DNA of 64,000 nt. Origin: Epiperipatus broadwayi. Lineage: Eukaryota; Onychophora; Udeonychophora; Euonychophora; Peripatidae. The stretch lies in NCBI GenBank assembly GCA_028023455.1, contig JAQFVV010006245.1:5761276-5825275 (forward strand), given 5' to 3'. How positions within the stretch are numbered: position 1 is the stretch's first letter; the number at the start of each line of letters is the position of its first letter. The position numbers and the translations under genes were made by a program. Below, one piece after another: positions 49,673-55,975 of the stretch. The notes beneath the pieces are model-generated. The model worked only from the letters and a program-made list of their open reading frames with translations, was not told where the DNA came from and did not search any database.

Positions 49673-51205
49673 CTGCCATGGTTTTATATATATATATATA
49701 ATTCAAGTTGGATAGGTAGGTAAATTAAAATTAATATTCTTTACTAATATGAACATAAATTGTTAAATTTGTATTTCAGCTCTTAAATCATTCCATGCAT
49801 ATTCACAATGTTGACAATAAAGCTAAAATTATTATTCAATCTTAATCATTAATTAAAATATTTTTTAATACTTTATATATACATTTTTCCATTTTTAAAC
49901 ATGCTACATTTATGTAAAATGGAATCACAAGCAATTTGATGTATTTTATAAAATTCATACAACTAATTCTTATCTAATATATAATATTATTAATTTTTAA
50001 AATTATGTAAGTAATTATTCAAATTTCTTTCACACTGCAAAAATGCATATTTAATACCACTTCCTACTCAGATGTTAAATAGACTTTATTTTAATAATTA
50101 AGAAATTCATTTTAATTTAAGGTTTTAATTTAACTATTTTATAATGCGAATATTTTATCATTCATATAATTATGCAAAAGCAAATTAATCTCCGATTATG
50201 CACTGTTTTGTAATTATTATAAATCTCTGCACACTTACCCATTATATATACACCCACTTTACTAACCGTGTTTATACCAGGGCTTAATTCATGAAGATTT
50301 ATAATAGTTACAACACAGCACATGATTGGAGTTTAATTTTCTTATTCACAATTACTGATTTTCAGCACTTAGTAATAGTAAATTTACATTTATATGATAA
50401 ATGCCAATTAATTCTCTTAAATTCTGTAATAATTCATTAAAATATCAACAACTCTTTCTGACTTTTTAATTATATTTTTTATATCTTCCATATTTATTAT
50501 TCTTTGATCTATTTTATTCTTTTTATCTGACATTCTTTTTGAAATAACAAAGATCAAGAGTTTATTTCTATCATATAGGTCTTTTATATATATCCCATTT
50601 TTTTCAATTTATATATATTTCTCACATCTTCAAAGCCTCAATTTTTTTATTAATATTTTACTATTAATTATTCTTATTTGTTTGTTAGTATGTCTAAACT
50701 AATTTTTTGTAATTCGTCAATCAGCCTATATTGTTTTTTTTTTAATGACTCTAGTCTTATTAGTCTAGGAAATAAGAAAAATTCATCTTATGTATTTATA
50801 TACCCAAATAAGATATTTAATACTAAATGTTTAATCTAAATTGGAATTATGATTTTGGAAATTTTCTTATCATTCGTATTAAAGGATTACTATATGATAT
50901 ACTTTAAATGTGAAAGGTTATTAGGATACATTATAATTAGTCTTTAATATAGAAGCTGGAGTCATTTGTATTAAAAAAATAAGTGATCACAAGTCACTCC
51001 AAATGATGATTTCTCTTTGGATCATTGAACATACTTTTGAAGCATTAATGAGGGTAAAGGTTTGTTTTTTTTTTTAACAAAAAAATTAAAGAAATAAAAT
51101 ATATAGAAGAATAATGAAACCAAAACAATTTTTAATATATTTATTTACAGAAAAAAGTACTTACCTCATGTTTAATATATAACAGTTCAGAACTTTCAGT
51201 TTGAT
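5453..51205 (-). CDS. SLC4A11: SLC4A11-like transporter, partial gene (eight internal exons)
   Basis: Eight exons on the minus strand join without a phase conflict into about 328 codons. The order is cytoplasmic domain, linker and first membrane helices of an SLC4 (bicarbonate transporter family) protein. The cytoplasmic part carries a segment of the type [20 protein letters not shown], which is typical of the family. The membrane part reads [15 protein letters not shown] and then [18 protein letters not shown]. The 'LND' and 'TTAP' forms fit SLC4A11 rather than the anion exchangers or Na-bicarbonate cotransporters. Vertebrate SLC4A11 is a plasma-membrane protein described as moving H+/OH-, water and/or borate; transport in this animal is inferred. 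The family length is about 850-900 residues, so this is roughly the first half without its extreme N-terminus. No start codon, stop codon or promoter could be placed. I see no disabling mutation in the exons. Confidence 0.92.
7368..7556. repeat. Compound (ATC)n-(ATT)n microsatellite
   Basis: A pure TCA run changes into a TTA run with two isolated returns to TCA, about 190 bp in all. The two motifs differ by one base, suggesting point mutation followed by expansion. Confidence 0.97.
9140..9508. repeat. Foldback element with tandem right arms (9.1 kb)
   Basis: A left arm (about 9141-9243) faces three direct copies of its complement, starting near 9254, 9320 and 9402. Landmarks are CCCCATCTAGTGCCTACTCA in the left arm and its complement in each right copy. 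Only the last right copy extends to the outer end, matching the left end beginning CAAAACTCACT. Unit spacing is 66 and then 82 bp. A 10-bp word CTCAATAATT occurs at 9070 and again at 9509, but the left one is not adjacent to the arm. Confidence 0.88.
9837..9959 (-). CDS. SLC4A11: SLC4A11-like exon G, first membrane helix
   Basis: This 123-nt exon starts after acceptor tttttag with two bases of a split Gly codon. It encodes [20 protein letters not shown] followed by [20 protein letters not shown]. The segment [20 protein letters not shown] is the first hydrophobic helix and carries the SLC4 'YFA-x-L-P-x-I-x-FG' motif. The donor reads ATAG|gcaagt, so the intron begins with GC, not GT; the +3 to +6 bases are otherwise perfect for a U1 match. 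Two foldback repeats flank the exon closely, one beginning only about 35 bp upstream of its acceptor. Confidence 0.94.
9995..10374. repeat. Foldback element with tandem right arms (10.0 kb)
   Basis: The left arm (about 9995-10110) is followed by an inverted copy that stops near 10205 and then by a second, full-length inverted copy ending near 10330. The centre reads ACTTTATATAAAGT. The arms are nearly identical, for example GCATTGTGTAACAGTAGTAA and its complement. A 14-bp direct repeat TAAATCCAATAATT abuts the left end (9981-9994) and recurs at 10361-10374, so it may be a target duplication with about 30 bp of extra right-end sequence. The left arm begins about 35 bp from the acceptor of exon G. 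Confidence 0.88.
11766..14715. mobile_element. Probable ancient LTR retrotransposon with diverged LTRs
   Basis: Two segments of about 480 bp, near 11766-12250 and 14255-14715, align collinearly with much divergence. Shared landmarks in order are CTAATATTG/TTAATATTG, a TATTTATTTTGT-GG/AG-CAAAC-like stretch, AATCA(T)AATAAAA/AAGAGTTATG, GAATGTGA-CA, AAAGGTAATAA and TATGTGT-TGATCTCAA-AAAT. Between them lie about 2 kb of A-rich plus-strand sequence with no intact reading frame. This is the layout of an LTR element. A direct duplication of unknown origin is the alternative. No protein domain survives that I can name. Confidence 0.5.
16331..16700. repeat. Dispersed repeat family copy (16.4 kb)
   Basis: It begins GGATATTTGAACCCAGATC, then carries CACTCCATCTTATAC, GTGAAAAAGCTAAATGATCT and a GAACCAGCACTTGTCAGTTG segment. 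A further part with TGGACAGGCTTCAAT and CCCATGTTGACTG matches, in reverse, the sequence near 45.1 kb. The copy is therefore longer than most. Confidence 0.75.
16790..17060. repeat. Dispersed repeat family copy (16.9 kb)
   Basis: A second copy in the same orientation about 450 bp downstream of the previous one. It starts GAGGACATCTGAACCCAGAT and contains CATGCTAAACCAGCACTCGT, with a local (AT)n expansion in place of the short TATA run of the other copies. Confidence 0.75.
17876..17960 (-). CDS. SLC4A11: SLC4A11-like exon F, juxtamembrane linker
   Basis: This 85-nt exon lies between acceptor cattttag and donor gtaagt. It encodes [20 protein letters not shown] and then YYVSDYIDG, ending one base into the Gly codon. 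The pattern G-x-x-x-D-(I/L)-x-RR-x-P-x-Y-x-x-D is the conserved link between cytoplasmic domain and first membrane helix across SLC4 proteins. It is too short to be seen as an ordinary open reading frame. Joining to exons E and G preserves the frame. Confidence 0.95.
19640..20945 (-). mobile_element. Penelope-like retroelement remnant between inverted repeats
   Basis: Read on the minus strand from about 20830, broken frames give [20 protein letters not shown], a reverse transcriptase active-site region with the DD pair, then the segments VPIEQKLAG and [11 protein letters not shown]. Further along, VVY/VYY-type and [15 protein letters not shown] segments resemble the GIY-YIG endonuclease end of Penelope-like elements. 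Frames are interrupted by stops. The block is bracketed by inverted repeats of about 130-160 bp (about 19640-19790 and 20815-20945), both ending in GAGCCAGATTTC toward the interior. Terminal repeats in either orientation are known for Penelope-like elements. The family call comes from motif recognition, not a search. Confidence 0.68.
19882..20124 (-). pseudogene. Penelope-like GIY-YIG endonuclease fragment
   Basis: This 80-codon open stretch is part of the element above. It has [20 protein letters not shown] near its start and a basic segment rich in Lys and Arg ([12 protein letters not shown]) before the C-terminus. Just upstream in the same strand lie residues of the VYYSES type, where the second half of a GIY-YIG motif would be expected, with the usual Gly replaced. 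It has no own promoter or upstream start and is most likely a decayed remnant. Confidence 0.5.
21889..21969. repeat. 40-bp tandem duplication
   Basis: Two identical 40-bp units read (TA)n then GTCTCTGTGGGTGTTTTATA and AATTGAT. They sit about 140 bp left of the tRNA-like sequence. Confidence 0.92.
22107..22185 (+). ncRNA. tRNA-like sequence, probable SINE head or tRNA pseudogene
   Basis: A 7-bp acceptor-type stem pairs GCGTTGG with CCGATGC (two G-U). The A box reads TGGTCGAGTGG and the B box GGTTCGCTTCC. A 5-bp anticodon-type stem (GCTGC/GCAGT) holds a CTTACAA loop, which would give anticodon TAC (Val). The variable region is about 12 nt (TGTCCCGGGTTT), too long for a normal Val tRNA. The D stem has a C-C mismatch and the T stem an imperfect end. 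A short A run follows about 10 bp downstream. I favour a tRNA-derived SINE or a degenerate tRNA over a working gene. Confidence 0.6.
22272..22481 (-). CDS. SLC4A11: SLC4A11-like exon E, end of cytoplasmic domain
   Basis: This 210-nt exon encodes exactly 70 codons in phase 0 at both ends. The acceptor is cctatctag and the donor gtaagt. It opens [20 protein letters not shown], continues [18 protein letters not shown] and closes in a polar linker rich in Lys. The K-x-T-x-x-A-x-E-T-x-x-TFAT motif and the following F-R-Q-x-L are family signatures. The exon starts several codons upstream of its first internal Met, so a Met-based open reading frame would miss its 5' part. Confidence 0.95.
24440..25400 (-). 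pseudogene. Gypsy integrase fragment
   Basis: The N-terminal part includes [20 protein letters not shown] followed by a C-x-x-C pair further on. The core keeps [18 protein letters not shown], which contains the first catalytic Asp region, and DNGTGVF, the second Asp region. Near 24855-24935 a roughly 50-bp segment with CTTCTG(C/T)CATG(A/G)CCATGGAATGA is tandemly duplicated inside the core, which also breaks the frame. More degraded coding continues toward 23.8 kb. Confidence 0.75.
25440..26000 (-). pseudogene. Gypsy RNase H fragment
   Basis: Two overlapping frames (25440-25673 and 25504-25704) carry [20 protein letters not shown] followed by QYIEGKHI, the usual RW-x-x-x-L-x-x-(Y/F)-x-F-x-(I/L)-x-(Y/H)-x-x-G-x-x-N region at the end of the Gypsy RNase H connection. 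A frameshift separates it from the reverse transcriptase. Confidence 0.72.
26000..26800 (-). pseudogene. Gypsy reverse transcriptase fragment
   Basis: The best frame (26052-26366) reads through [10 protein letters not shown], where the family has (Y/F)-x-DD, so the first Asp of the pair is Glu here. After it come [20 protein letters not shown], the thumb-side segment typical of Ty3/Gypsy. Upstream, broken frames give [11 protein letters not shown] and [10 protein letters not shown], the counterparts of the palm motifs. Several stops and frameshifts disable it. Confidence 0.82.
26823..27104 (-). pseudogene. Gypsy aspartic protease, active site lost
   Basis: The frame holds [13 protein letters not shown] where Ty3/Gypsy proteases have D-T-G-S/A, so the catalytic Asp is replaced by Tyr in this copy. 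It ends with LIGHDWF, the counterpart of the L-(L/I)-G-x-DW segment that closes the domain. The protein could not process a polyprotein as it stands. Confidence 0.8.
27245..27839 (-). pseudogene. Gypsy gag fragment with CCHC zinc knuckle
   Basis: The upper part (about 27654-27839) encodes a short gag-like stretch and the lower part a nucleocapsid fragment with [14 protein letters not shown]. This satisfies C-x2-C-x4-H-x4-C, although the usual Gly before His is not kept. Such a knuckle binds the element's RNA during particle assembly. Frame breaks separate the two pieces. Confidence 0.7.
29107..29230 (-). CDS. SLC4A11: SLC4A11-like exon D, core of cytoplasmic domain
   Basis: The exon is 124 nt between acceptor ttctccag and donor gtataa, the weakest of the canonical donors here. 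It encodes [20 protein letters not shown] and ends with the beta-strand segment [13 protein letters not shown]. The 'V-x-FV-x-LI-x-SP' strand is a hallmark of the SLC4 and plant/fungal borate-exporter cytoplasmic fold. It joins in phase 0 to exon E, which begins KETKNAFET, completing one of the most conserved segments of the family. Confidence 0.95.
29775..30145. mobile_element. Palindromic MITE, copy 1
   Basis: Two arms of about 150-170 bp are imperfect inverted repeats around a spacer containing ATAACAAGGGATTG. Paired landmarks are TTAAATGCTTTTAT and AATAAAAGCATTTAA, and CAACCACAATTGGA and CCAATTATGGTTG. A second copy with the same spacer lies at 54.4 kb. It encodes no protein. Confidence 0.82.
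30373..32162 (+). mobile_element. Merlin DNA transposon, complete with TIRs and target duplication
   Basis: The element is 1,790 bp. Both ends carry the same inverted repeat, GGTTGTTTTACAATAGC at the left and its complement at the right, with similarity continuing over about 38 bp to CCACTGGAGGGC. It is flanked by an exact 8-bp direct repeat ATATTTTT (30365-30372 and 32163-32170). Merlin elements, relatives of bacterial IS1016, have ends of this kind and make 8-9 bp duplications. Its GC content is clearly above the surroundings. The transposase inside is broken. Confidence 0.95.
30860..31700 (+). pseudogene. Merlin transposase, one stop and two frameshifts
   Basis: The likely start is [14 protein letters not shown] at 30860. 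A TAG stop at 30938 interrupts the frame, which then resumes with a zinc-ribbon-like part (CVCGENM, then [17 protein letters not shown]). A frameshift near 31140-31155 leads into the catalytic core. That core keeps VEVDETLF (first Asp), IFSDFWKGY (second Asp) and [18 protein letters not shown] (Glu), so all three DDE residues are present. A second frameshift near 31600 leads to the end segment [17 protein letters not shown] and stop at 31700. The full family protein is about 280-300 residues, matching this span. It could not be made intact from this copy. Confidence 0.92.
33953..34504. repeat. (TTC)n tract of about 490 bp followed by (TTA)n
   Basis: About 163 uninterrupted TTC units (33953-34445) are followed by about 20 TTA units. 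On the strand of the SLC4 gene the tract reads (GAA)n. Poly-Leu and poly-Lys reading frames across it are artefacts. The exact copy number may depend on assembly. Confidence 0.98.
35647..35766. repeat. (ATT)n with an internal (ATC)n block
   Basis: About 120 bp of ATT units with six ATC units in the middle, the same base change seen at 7.4 kb. Confidence 0.97.
38690..39060 (+). mobile_element. Probable LTR with CArG-like boxes and TATA-like element
   Basis: The segment precedes gag-like sequence on the plus strand. It contains repeated words of the form GACCATATATGGTCA with TTGGGTCAA, including two perfect CCATATATGG sites at 38777-38786 and 38808-38817. Then come TATAAAAG near 38875 and AATAAA near 38998. 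A promoter-then-polyadenylation layout directly upstream of gag and protease remnants fits an LTR. A matching 3' LTR was not found, so borders are uncertain. Confidence 0.5.
39100..40250 (+). pseudogene. Gypsy gag and protease remnant, plus strand
   Basis: Broken frames give CSHCGMVGH near 39775-39810, a CCHC knuckle whose last part is lost to a stop. In another frame, the stretch 39832-40065 contains [16 protein letters not shown], matching the protease D-(T/S)-G active-site region. Stops and frameshifts are frequent, and nothing downstream resembles a reverse transcriptase before 40.3 kb, so this copy is truncated. It differs from the minus-strand element at 24-28 kb. Confidence 0.6.
41237..41318 (-). 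CDS. SLC4A11: SLC4A11-like exon C
   Basis: This 82-nt exon starts after acceptor atttcag with two bases of a split codon and ends with AT before donor gtaagt; the next exon supplies G to give Met. It encodes [17 protein letters not shown] followed by [11 protein letters not shown]. The pattern Q-x-x-SWVC-x-x-C (second Cys in exon D) matches the start of the folded cytoplasmic domain in SLC4A11-type proteins as I recall the family. The phase at both junctions is consistent only with its neighbours B and D. Confidence 0.92.
41319..44180 (-). other. Intron B-C
   Basis: It separates exons B and C. Minus-strand fragments near 41.85-42.07 kb read like protein (for example [16 protein letters not shown]) but stop soon, and similar vocabulary recurs near 42.8-43.1 kb. 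These may be remains of an unrecognised retroelement. Otherwise it is AT-rich. Confidence 0.7.
44181..44385 (-). CDS. SLC4A11: SLC4A11-like exon B, start of cytoplasmic domain
   Basis: The exon is 205 nt, enters in phase 0 after acceptor ttatag and leaves one base of a codon before donor gtaaga. It encodes a charged, helical stretch beginning [20 protein letters not shown] and ending KSAFFLNHP. This corresponds to the region at the start of the SLC4 cytoplasmic domain that precedes the conserved core. The split last codon becomes Asp when joined to exon C. An internal Met in the first codons is not the start, because the reading frame continues upstream through the splice acceptor into exon A. 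Confidence 0.9.
44915..45465. repeat. Dispersed repeat family, two reverse-orientation units
   Basis: GTGGTGGGTCATGTGAAAGT occurs near 44940 and a similar end unit near 45410. Between them are GTCTGTCCATTA, CTGGACCAACTGGTGATTGC and GGTTTAGCATGAAATAC, all complements of the landmarks at 3.5 and 16.4 kb. It is the longest copy in the window. Confidence 0.75.
46237..47409. mobile_element. Head-to-head Penelope-like fragments forming a 1.2-kb palindrome
   Basis: Two arms of nearly 590 bp are inverted copies around a centre near 46823. Outer ends are AAAATTACCCCAAATTCACA at the left and its near-complement at the right. On the minus strand the left arm has an open stretch at about 46476-46615 reading [20 protein letters not shown] then [20 protein letters not shown]. 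That is a GIY-YIG endonuclease signature, as in Penelope-like elements. The right arm carries the same region on the plus strand ([11 protein letters not shown], later [20 protein letters not shown]) with more stops. Both copies lack their reverse transcriptase part. Confidence 0.75.
47512..47575 (-). repeat. Short dispersed-repeat end with B-box-like word
   Basis: GAGGATTTGAACTCAGATTTTC matches one end of the dispersed family; its complement contains the Pol III B-box-like AGTTCAAATCC and, 35-40 bp upstream on that strand, the A-box-like TGATATAGTGTGG. Only the end is present. Confidence 0.6.
48690..48800. repeat. Dispersed repeat family, partial copy
   Basis: It contains ATATGTGTTCAAGTGTATCA and TGGTGGGTTGTGTGAAAATC, matching the unit at 45.4 kb in the same orientation. 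It lacks the central part. Confidence 0.7.
49617..49705. repeat. Compound (TA)n(GA)n(TA)n microsatellite
   Basis: A TA run turns into a GA run of about 13 units, followed by a short unique word CTGCCATGGTTT and a further TA run. Confidence 0.97.
51165..51205 (-). CDS. SLC4A11: SLC4A11-like exon A (41-nt microexon)
   Basis: This small exon has an acceptor (tttgcag) at its right edge and a donor (gtaagt) at its left edge, read on the minus strand. It starts with two bases that complete a codon begun upstream, then encodes [13 protein letters not shown] and ends in phase 0. Exon B follows in the same frame and continues the helix that opens the cytoplasmic domain. It is the most 5' exon I can support. 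Its short length makes it less certain than the others, but both splice sites are strong and the frame agrees. Confidence 0.72.
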
Positions 51206-51996
51206 CTGCAAATTAATTTCACAGATAATTATTTATACAGAAACAATGTATAATGCTAAATGAAATCTATATAAAATATTTATATGTACAAGTAATGTTT
51301 TATTATGATGAAATACTAATTTATATTAAAATAAAAATAAAAACAATGTGGTTCTATATTTTGTCAGGAAGGCTGATCTTTATGGGATCATAGTACTAAA
51401 TTGTTTTAACTTTTTAAGAATATGTTTTTAATTTAAAAGTAAATTATTAGTAGTATTACAATATAAAACATATATGTGCATCACAAAGTACAAATATACA
51501 AACACATAACAAAACATAATTAAAGAAATGTGTGAATGTTAATATTAGATACATCTATTCAAACAGAATATGTTAAATAATTTAACTGATTATATATGTG
51601 ATCCATTTTCTATGCAATTTTTCTGTTATTAAATACTGTATAGAAAATGGCTTTTTCTTAAATGAAATCTAAAGCTTTCATATTTAGGCTATATATCCAG
51701 AATCTCTGCTAGTCAAATTAAAGATTCTCTCTCTCTCTGAAATTATTACATACCATTATAAATTCATCTATTTCTTATTACTAAATTTTTCTTTCAGACA
51801 TGATTTATTTGCTTTCTTTTTTTTCTATCTCATTATAATTAAAAGATATTTATTAATTTCATTATCCTATCCTCAAATTCCACATATTTATTACGAAAAC
51901 CTAAACAAAAAATAATAAAATCTCTAATTTTTTGTTTCCCTCTACTTTTAAATTTCTTATACCTTTCATCTATACTGCAAAAGTAATGATAATTAT

Positions 51997-52200
51997 AGAG
52001 GATTTGAACCCAGCCTTTCAAGTTTCCTTTTATATCCACTCCATCTTATACCATCGATACACATAACCACATACATGTGAAAAAAAAAAGATCTCCAATA
52101 TGTATTTCATGCTAAACCAGCACCCATCAGTTGGTCCAGATCATCACACACATATATAATCAGTGCTTAATTTGAAAGTCTGAGTTCAAACCCCTTAAAG
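51997..52200. repeat. Dispersed repeat copy with inverted B-box-like ends
   Basis: The left end reads GAGGATTTGAACCCAGCC, whose complement has a GGTTCAAATCC B box. About 35 bp away on that strand lies an A-box-like TGGTATAAGATGG. The right end reads GTCTGAGTTCAAACCCC on the plus strand, so the two ends form an inverted repeat of about 30 bp. The middle has the CATGCTAAACCAGCACCCAT landmark. This is the most complete compact copy. Confidence 0.72.
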
Positions 52201-54401
52201 TACATATAATATACTTATATTTAAATATAAAAATAAGCATACAATATTTTCTGTCTCAAAACCACATAAACTATATCTACTTTCCAAATCTTCATTTTAT
52301 TTTTGCTTTCTTTTTTTGATATTTAAAATCCCTACTCTTGTAACAAATAACAATAAGCATCCTTTAGTGATATCATAAAATCCTTTCATAATATAATGTT
52401 TATTCATGTGTAACTTCAAACCATTTTTATATTAACTTTATTTTTTAATAATTCACTTTTTCTCTAAATCATTTATCTATTTTTTTTTCTCACCCCTCAT
52501 AATCACACAATAATTGTCTATGTATTAACTTTGTATATTGTAAAAAAAATTCAAATATGTTTATTATCCCATTTGCATCATGTCTAATTATGATGACATT
52601 GCAGTATTCTCATGTATTTTTATTTCTTTATTAAGTGTTTTTATGCTTTATTTGGTTGCATGAATCGCTATCTGGATCTGATGTTTGTAAGCTATTTTAT
52701 TCACAACTAGTTTCAGAAGTATTTACTTCCATTATTTCCTGATGCCCTTCATCTTTTTCATTTTCATTCTCCACTTTAATAATCCTAACAATTTTTAAAA
52801 GAAATAAACATGTTATATAAAATACAATTACCAACAGTGCTATATAATCCTCTGAATAATATACTTGTATGTCTTTTTCACAGTACAACTTGCTTTGTTG
52901 CTTTCTTGTTAAATTTTTTTAAAAATATAATTACAATATAGAGAAAAAAATATCTGGTCAATCATATCATTAATCTAACTCAGGCAAATGGGACTTTATA
53001 GCAGATATATTCATTCATATCCTGGAATAAAAATTTACAGATATGAATGATGGTAGATCATGCAATCTTACATAAACAAAGTAACAAATCATGTACATTT
53101 GTGACTTACCTTGGTGCCAAAAATTTACATATAGTAGCTGTTTTTATGTAATGGTCAAACTAAGTATATTTCAATATTTTAATTTTTCTCTATTTATTTA
53201 TATAATTTACAGAGGTGCCACATGGCTTTAAGCATCAGGAAATAAACTAACACATGTATATTAAAATAATATTTCATTCAATATAATAATGTGACTATTA
53301 TGCAGACTCATTTGTAATCATAGGCTAAATTGCAGAAACATCAGTTACTCCCAATAAATGGTGGTAGACCACACAATCTTACACAAACAAAGTAACAAAT
53401 CATGCACTAATAATAATTTATTTTCAAGTGTACAATCTCTTTTCTTAATAAAATTTACAAATCATATAACAGTAATTTATTTACAAAGTATAATTATTAA
53501 TTGATATACAATTTATTTCTTTAACAAAGTCCTTTAAACTTTATGCACAGTAGTATTAATCTATTCATAGATAACATTACACATTCACAATATCTTGAAT
53601 TCTGACTTCAATAAACCTGAATATAATTCCAAGCATGTATGAATCCATAATATAAACATTCCTTTAATTAATGTTTCCTAGTACTTACACATACATATTC
53701 TTTATATGGGATAACCATCAATGCTATCTTTAACATAATAATTATAAGGAATGGTCTTTTTAGATCCTAATTCCAAGCATAATGAGTTATATAATAATAA
53801 CTATAAAAGGATGGCCTGTTGGTCCTAACCCTAATTCAGTACAACTACAATTTATACAGATATGACTAATTCTGAAATCAATACTTAATTCATTAAACTG
53901 ATAGGAATGTATTCTCTCATATGGATGTGAACATATGTAAACTATTAAACATTGAAGAAACAACTGCATATATATAAATCCATCTACATAAAACCCTATT
54001 TTCATAATCAAATACAAGTTTAACTGTGAATTATGAGACTAATACAAATAATTATATTAATTACATTTACTTAAAACTTAGGCAATTTATATATGTGCAT
54101 TGCACTTATATGATTATCATTATTTCTTGAACACTTCTGTTTGTAGTGTCCCTCCTTTTTATTCGCAAGACAGGGAAAATCCTGAGATTTAAATGAAGTA
54201 ATATTCCCTTCTGGTCAAGAGAAGAGAAAAAATGATTTTATATGAAAAAAAAAATGATTTCTCTTTTTTGCACACTTATTTCAGTAGTTTTTTTTTTTCT
54301 AAATCAAATTTGCATATCATTTTGCTTAGAGGATAAAAAAATTTTTATTTATTAAAATGAGTTATGGATTCTTCATTTCAATATATATATATATCAATAT
54401 A

Positions 54402-54760
54402 GTGGCATGTTTTTATTTACTGTGCCAATACTAAAAACTAAAAATAAATATAGATAAAACATTTTTTTAAATATTAAATGCTTTATTTACCATGAAATAA
54501 AAAACAAACAAAAATAATTGTTTCTTCAACCACAATTGTGGTTTTTAGATTTAACTTAAAATAAAAGCATTGGGGAGATCCAAAAATTAATTAAATCAAC
54601 CTCTATTTTTCATAACAAGGGATTGGCTTAATTAACTTCTTTCAAATTAAATCTAAAAATCCCAATTGTAGTTGGAAAAAATAATAATTATTTTTTTTAC
54701 TCTTTAGTGAAAAGTAATTAAAAGCATTTCATATAAATTTTTTTTATCTCTTTTTATTGT
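54402..54760. mobile_element. Palindromic MITE, copy 2
   Basis: It has the same architecture and spacer (ATAACAAGGGATTGGCTTAA) as the copy at 29.8 kb, with CAACCACAATTGTGG and CCAATTGTAGTTGG as paired landmarks. Arms are more diverged. No protein is encoded. Confidence 0.8.
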
Positions 54761-55514
54761 ATATGTATATATTGTAATGGTCAAGTTTTAGACATTCATG
54801 TAAAAGAATCCAGACTCTAGGTAGAGAGATCAAAGCTGACCATAGAGGGATGGTGAAGTCCTGAATCCAACCAGGCTTCAACTTCTTTACCAGTACTCCG
54901 TGATTCAACACCTCATGAATGACATACCTGAGATTTCACTCAGTTTCCATTTCTTCATGGCCAGCATAGGGCAGGGAGAAACAGGAGACTCAGGGTAGTA
55001 AATGCATATAAATTAATTTAATTTATGGTACTAATTGGTATGCTATGCCAGATGGCTGGTGGCATTGTTTCTCTGGTAAAAACACAGAAATATGCCATTT
55101 CTGTGGCCCAATATTTCTGTGCTTTTGCAGAGAAACTTACAACCTATAGAACAGTACTGTACATATTAGCTGCTGCAGGTGTATATTGTGTTGCACACCA
55201 ATATTATGGTCCCCATTAATGTGCTTTGTGATACTATGCAAATACAAAGACTTAACAGATCGCTATAGTATGATGTGAAGGTGGTGGGAATTCAAGTGGC
55301 CATAACTGTTGTAATGTGCATTCTAATTAAAGATCTTACCTCATACCTGACATACTATTTGATACTAATAATTATAAGACTGTCACTGTGCTTCCCTACA
55401 AATTTTGGACAGTGGGAAAAATTATAAAAAGCTATGGCCAAGCACCTTTTCCCAGAACTCACACAAATAGCCATGTAAATTACAAGACAAATAAAATGTG
55501 ATGTTGCACGTAGT

Positions 55515-55975
55515 TTTGGAAATCATTAACTTTGTTTGATCAGTAATGACAAGTTATTTGTCAACACTCCATCTCCACAAAAAAACACATTAAAATAAGA
55601 TTATAATTGTTGACTTTTTCAACTTTGGTTTTTATTTTTAAAAAAATACGGTGATTTTTTTTTTTTTTTTTGGCTATATTACGGTGATTTTTGTTTTGGC
55701 TTTATTTGGATACCATTGATTTTTTTTTTGGCTATATTACGGTGATTTTTGTTTTGGCTTTATTTGGATACCATTGATATACTAAAACTTTTATTTTTAA
55801 AACCAATTTTCATTAATCTTTTAAAAAAAAATAAAACAAATCAAAAATAACTTTTGTCTCTATCTTTTGTCTCAGTGATGACAAATTATTTCTCCCCATC
55901 TCCCCCCAAAAAAGATTAAACTAAGATCAAAACTTTTGACTTTTTCAACTTTGGTTTTAAAAGTTTTTCAAATAT
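55515..55975. repeat. Nested direct repeats
   Basis: A 58-bp unit beginning GGCTATATTACGGTGATTTT is present twice in tandem (55672 and 55730). The flanking block GACTTTTTCAACTTTGGTTTT, with an upstream TGACAA-TTATTT word, occurs near 55.55-55.64 kb and again near 55.87-55.96 kb, giving a larger imperfect duplication. Confidence 0.8.

Larger units (their letters stand above)
44386..51164 (-). other. Intron A-B
   Basis: It separates exons A and B. It holds dispersed-repeat copies at 44.9-45.5, 47.5 and 48.7 kb, the Penelope-like palindrome at 46.2-47.4 kb and a compound (TA)n(GA)n tract at 49.6 kb. I see no exon or named element in 49.7-51.16 kb. Confidence 0.8.

Noticed and set aside
52697-52888. 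63-codon minus-strand frame with a hydrophobic segment (IALLVIVFYITCLFLL), tested as an upstream SLC4 exon
   Set aside because: It ends in its own stop, has no fitting donor in phase, and a membrane helix is not expected before the cytoplasmic domain.
53000-53400. Repeated phrase near 53.06 and 53.37 kb (CAATCTTACA, AAACAAAGTAACAAATCATG)
   Set aside because: It is a real short direct repeat about 310 bp apart but shows no ends, coding or family relation that would support a named feature.
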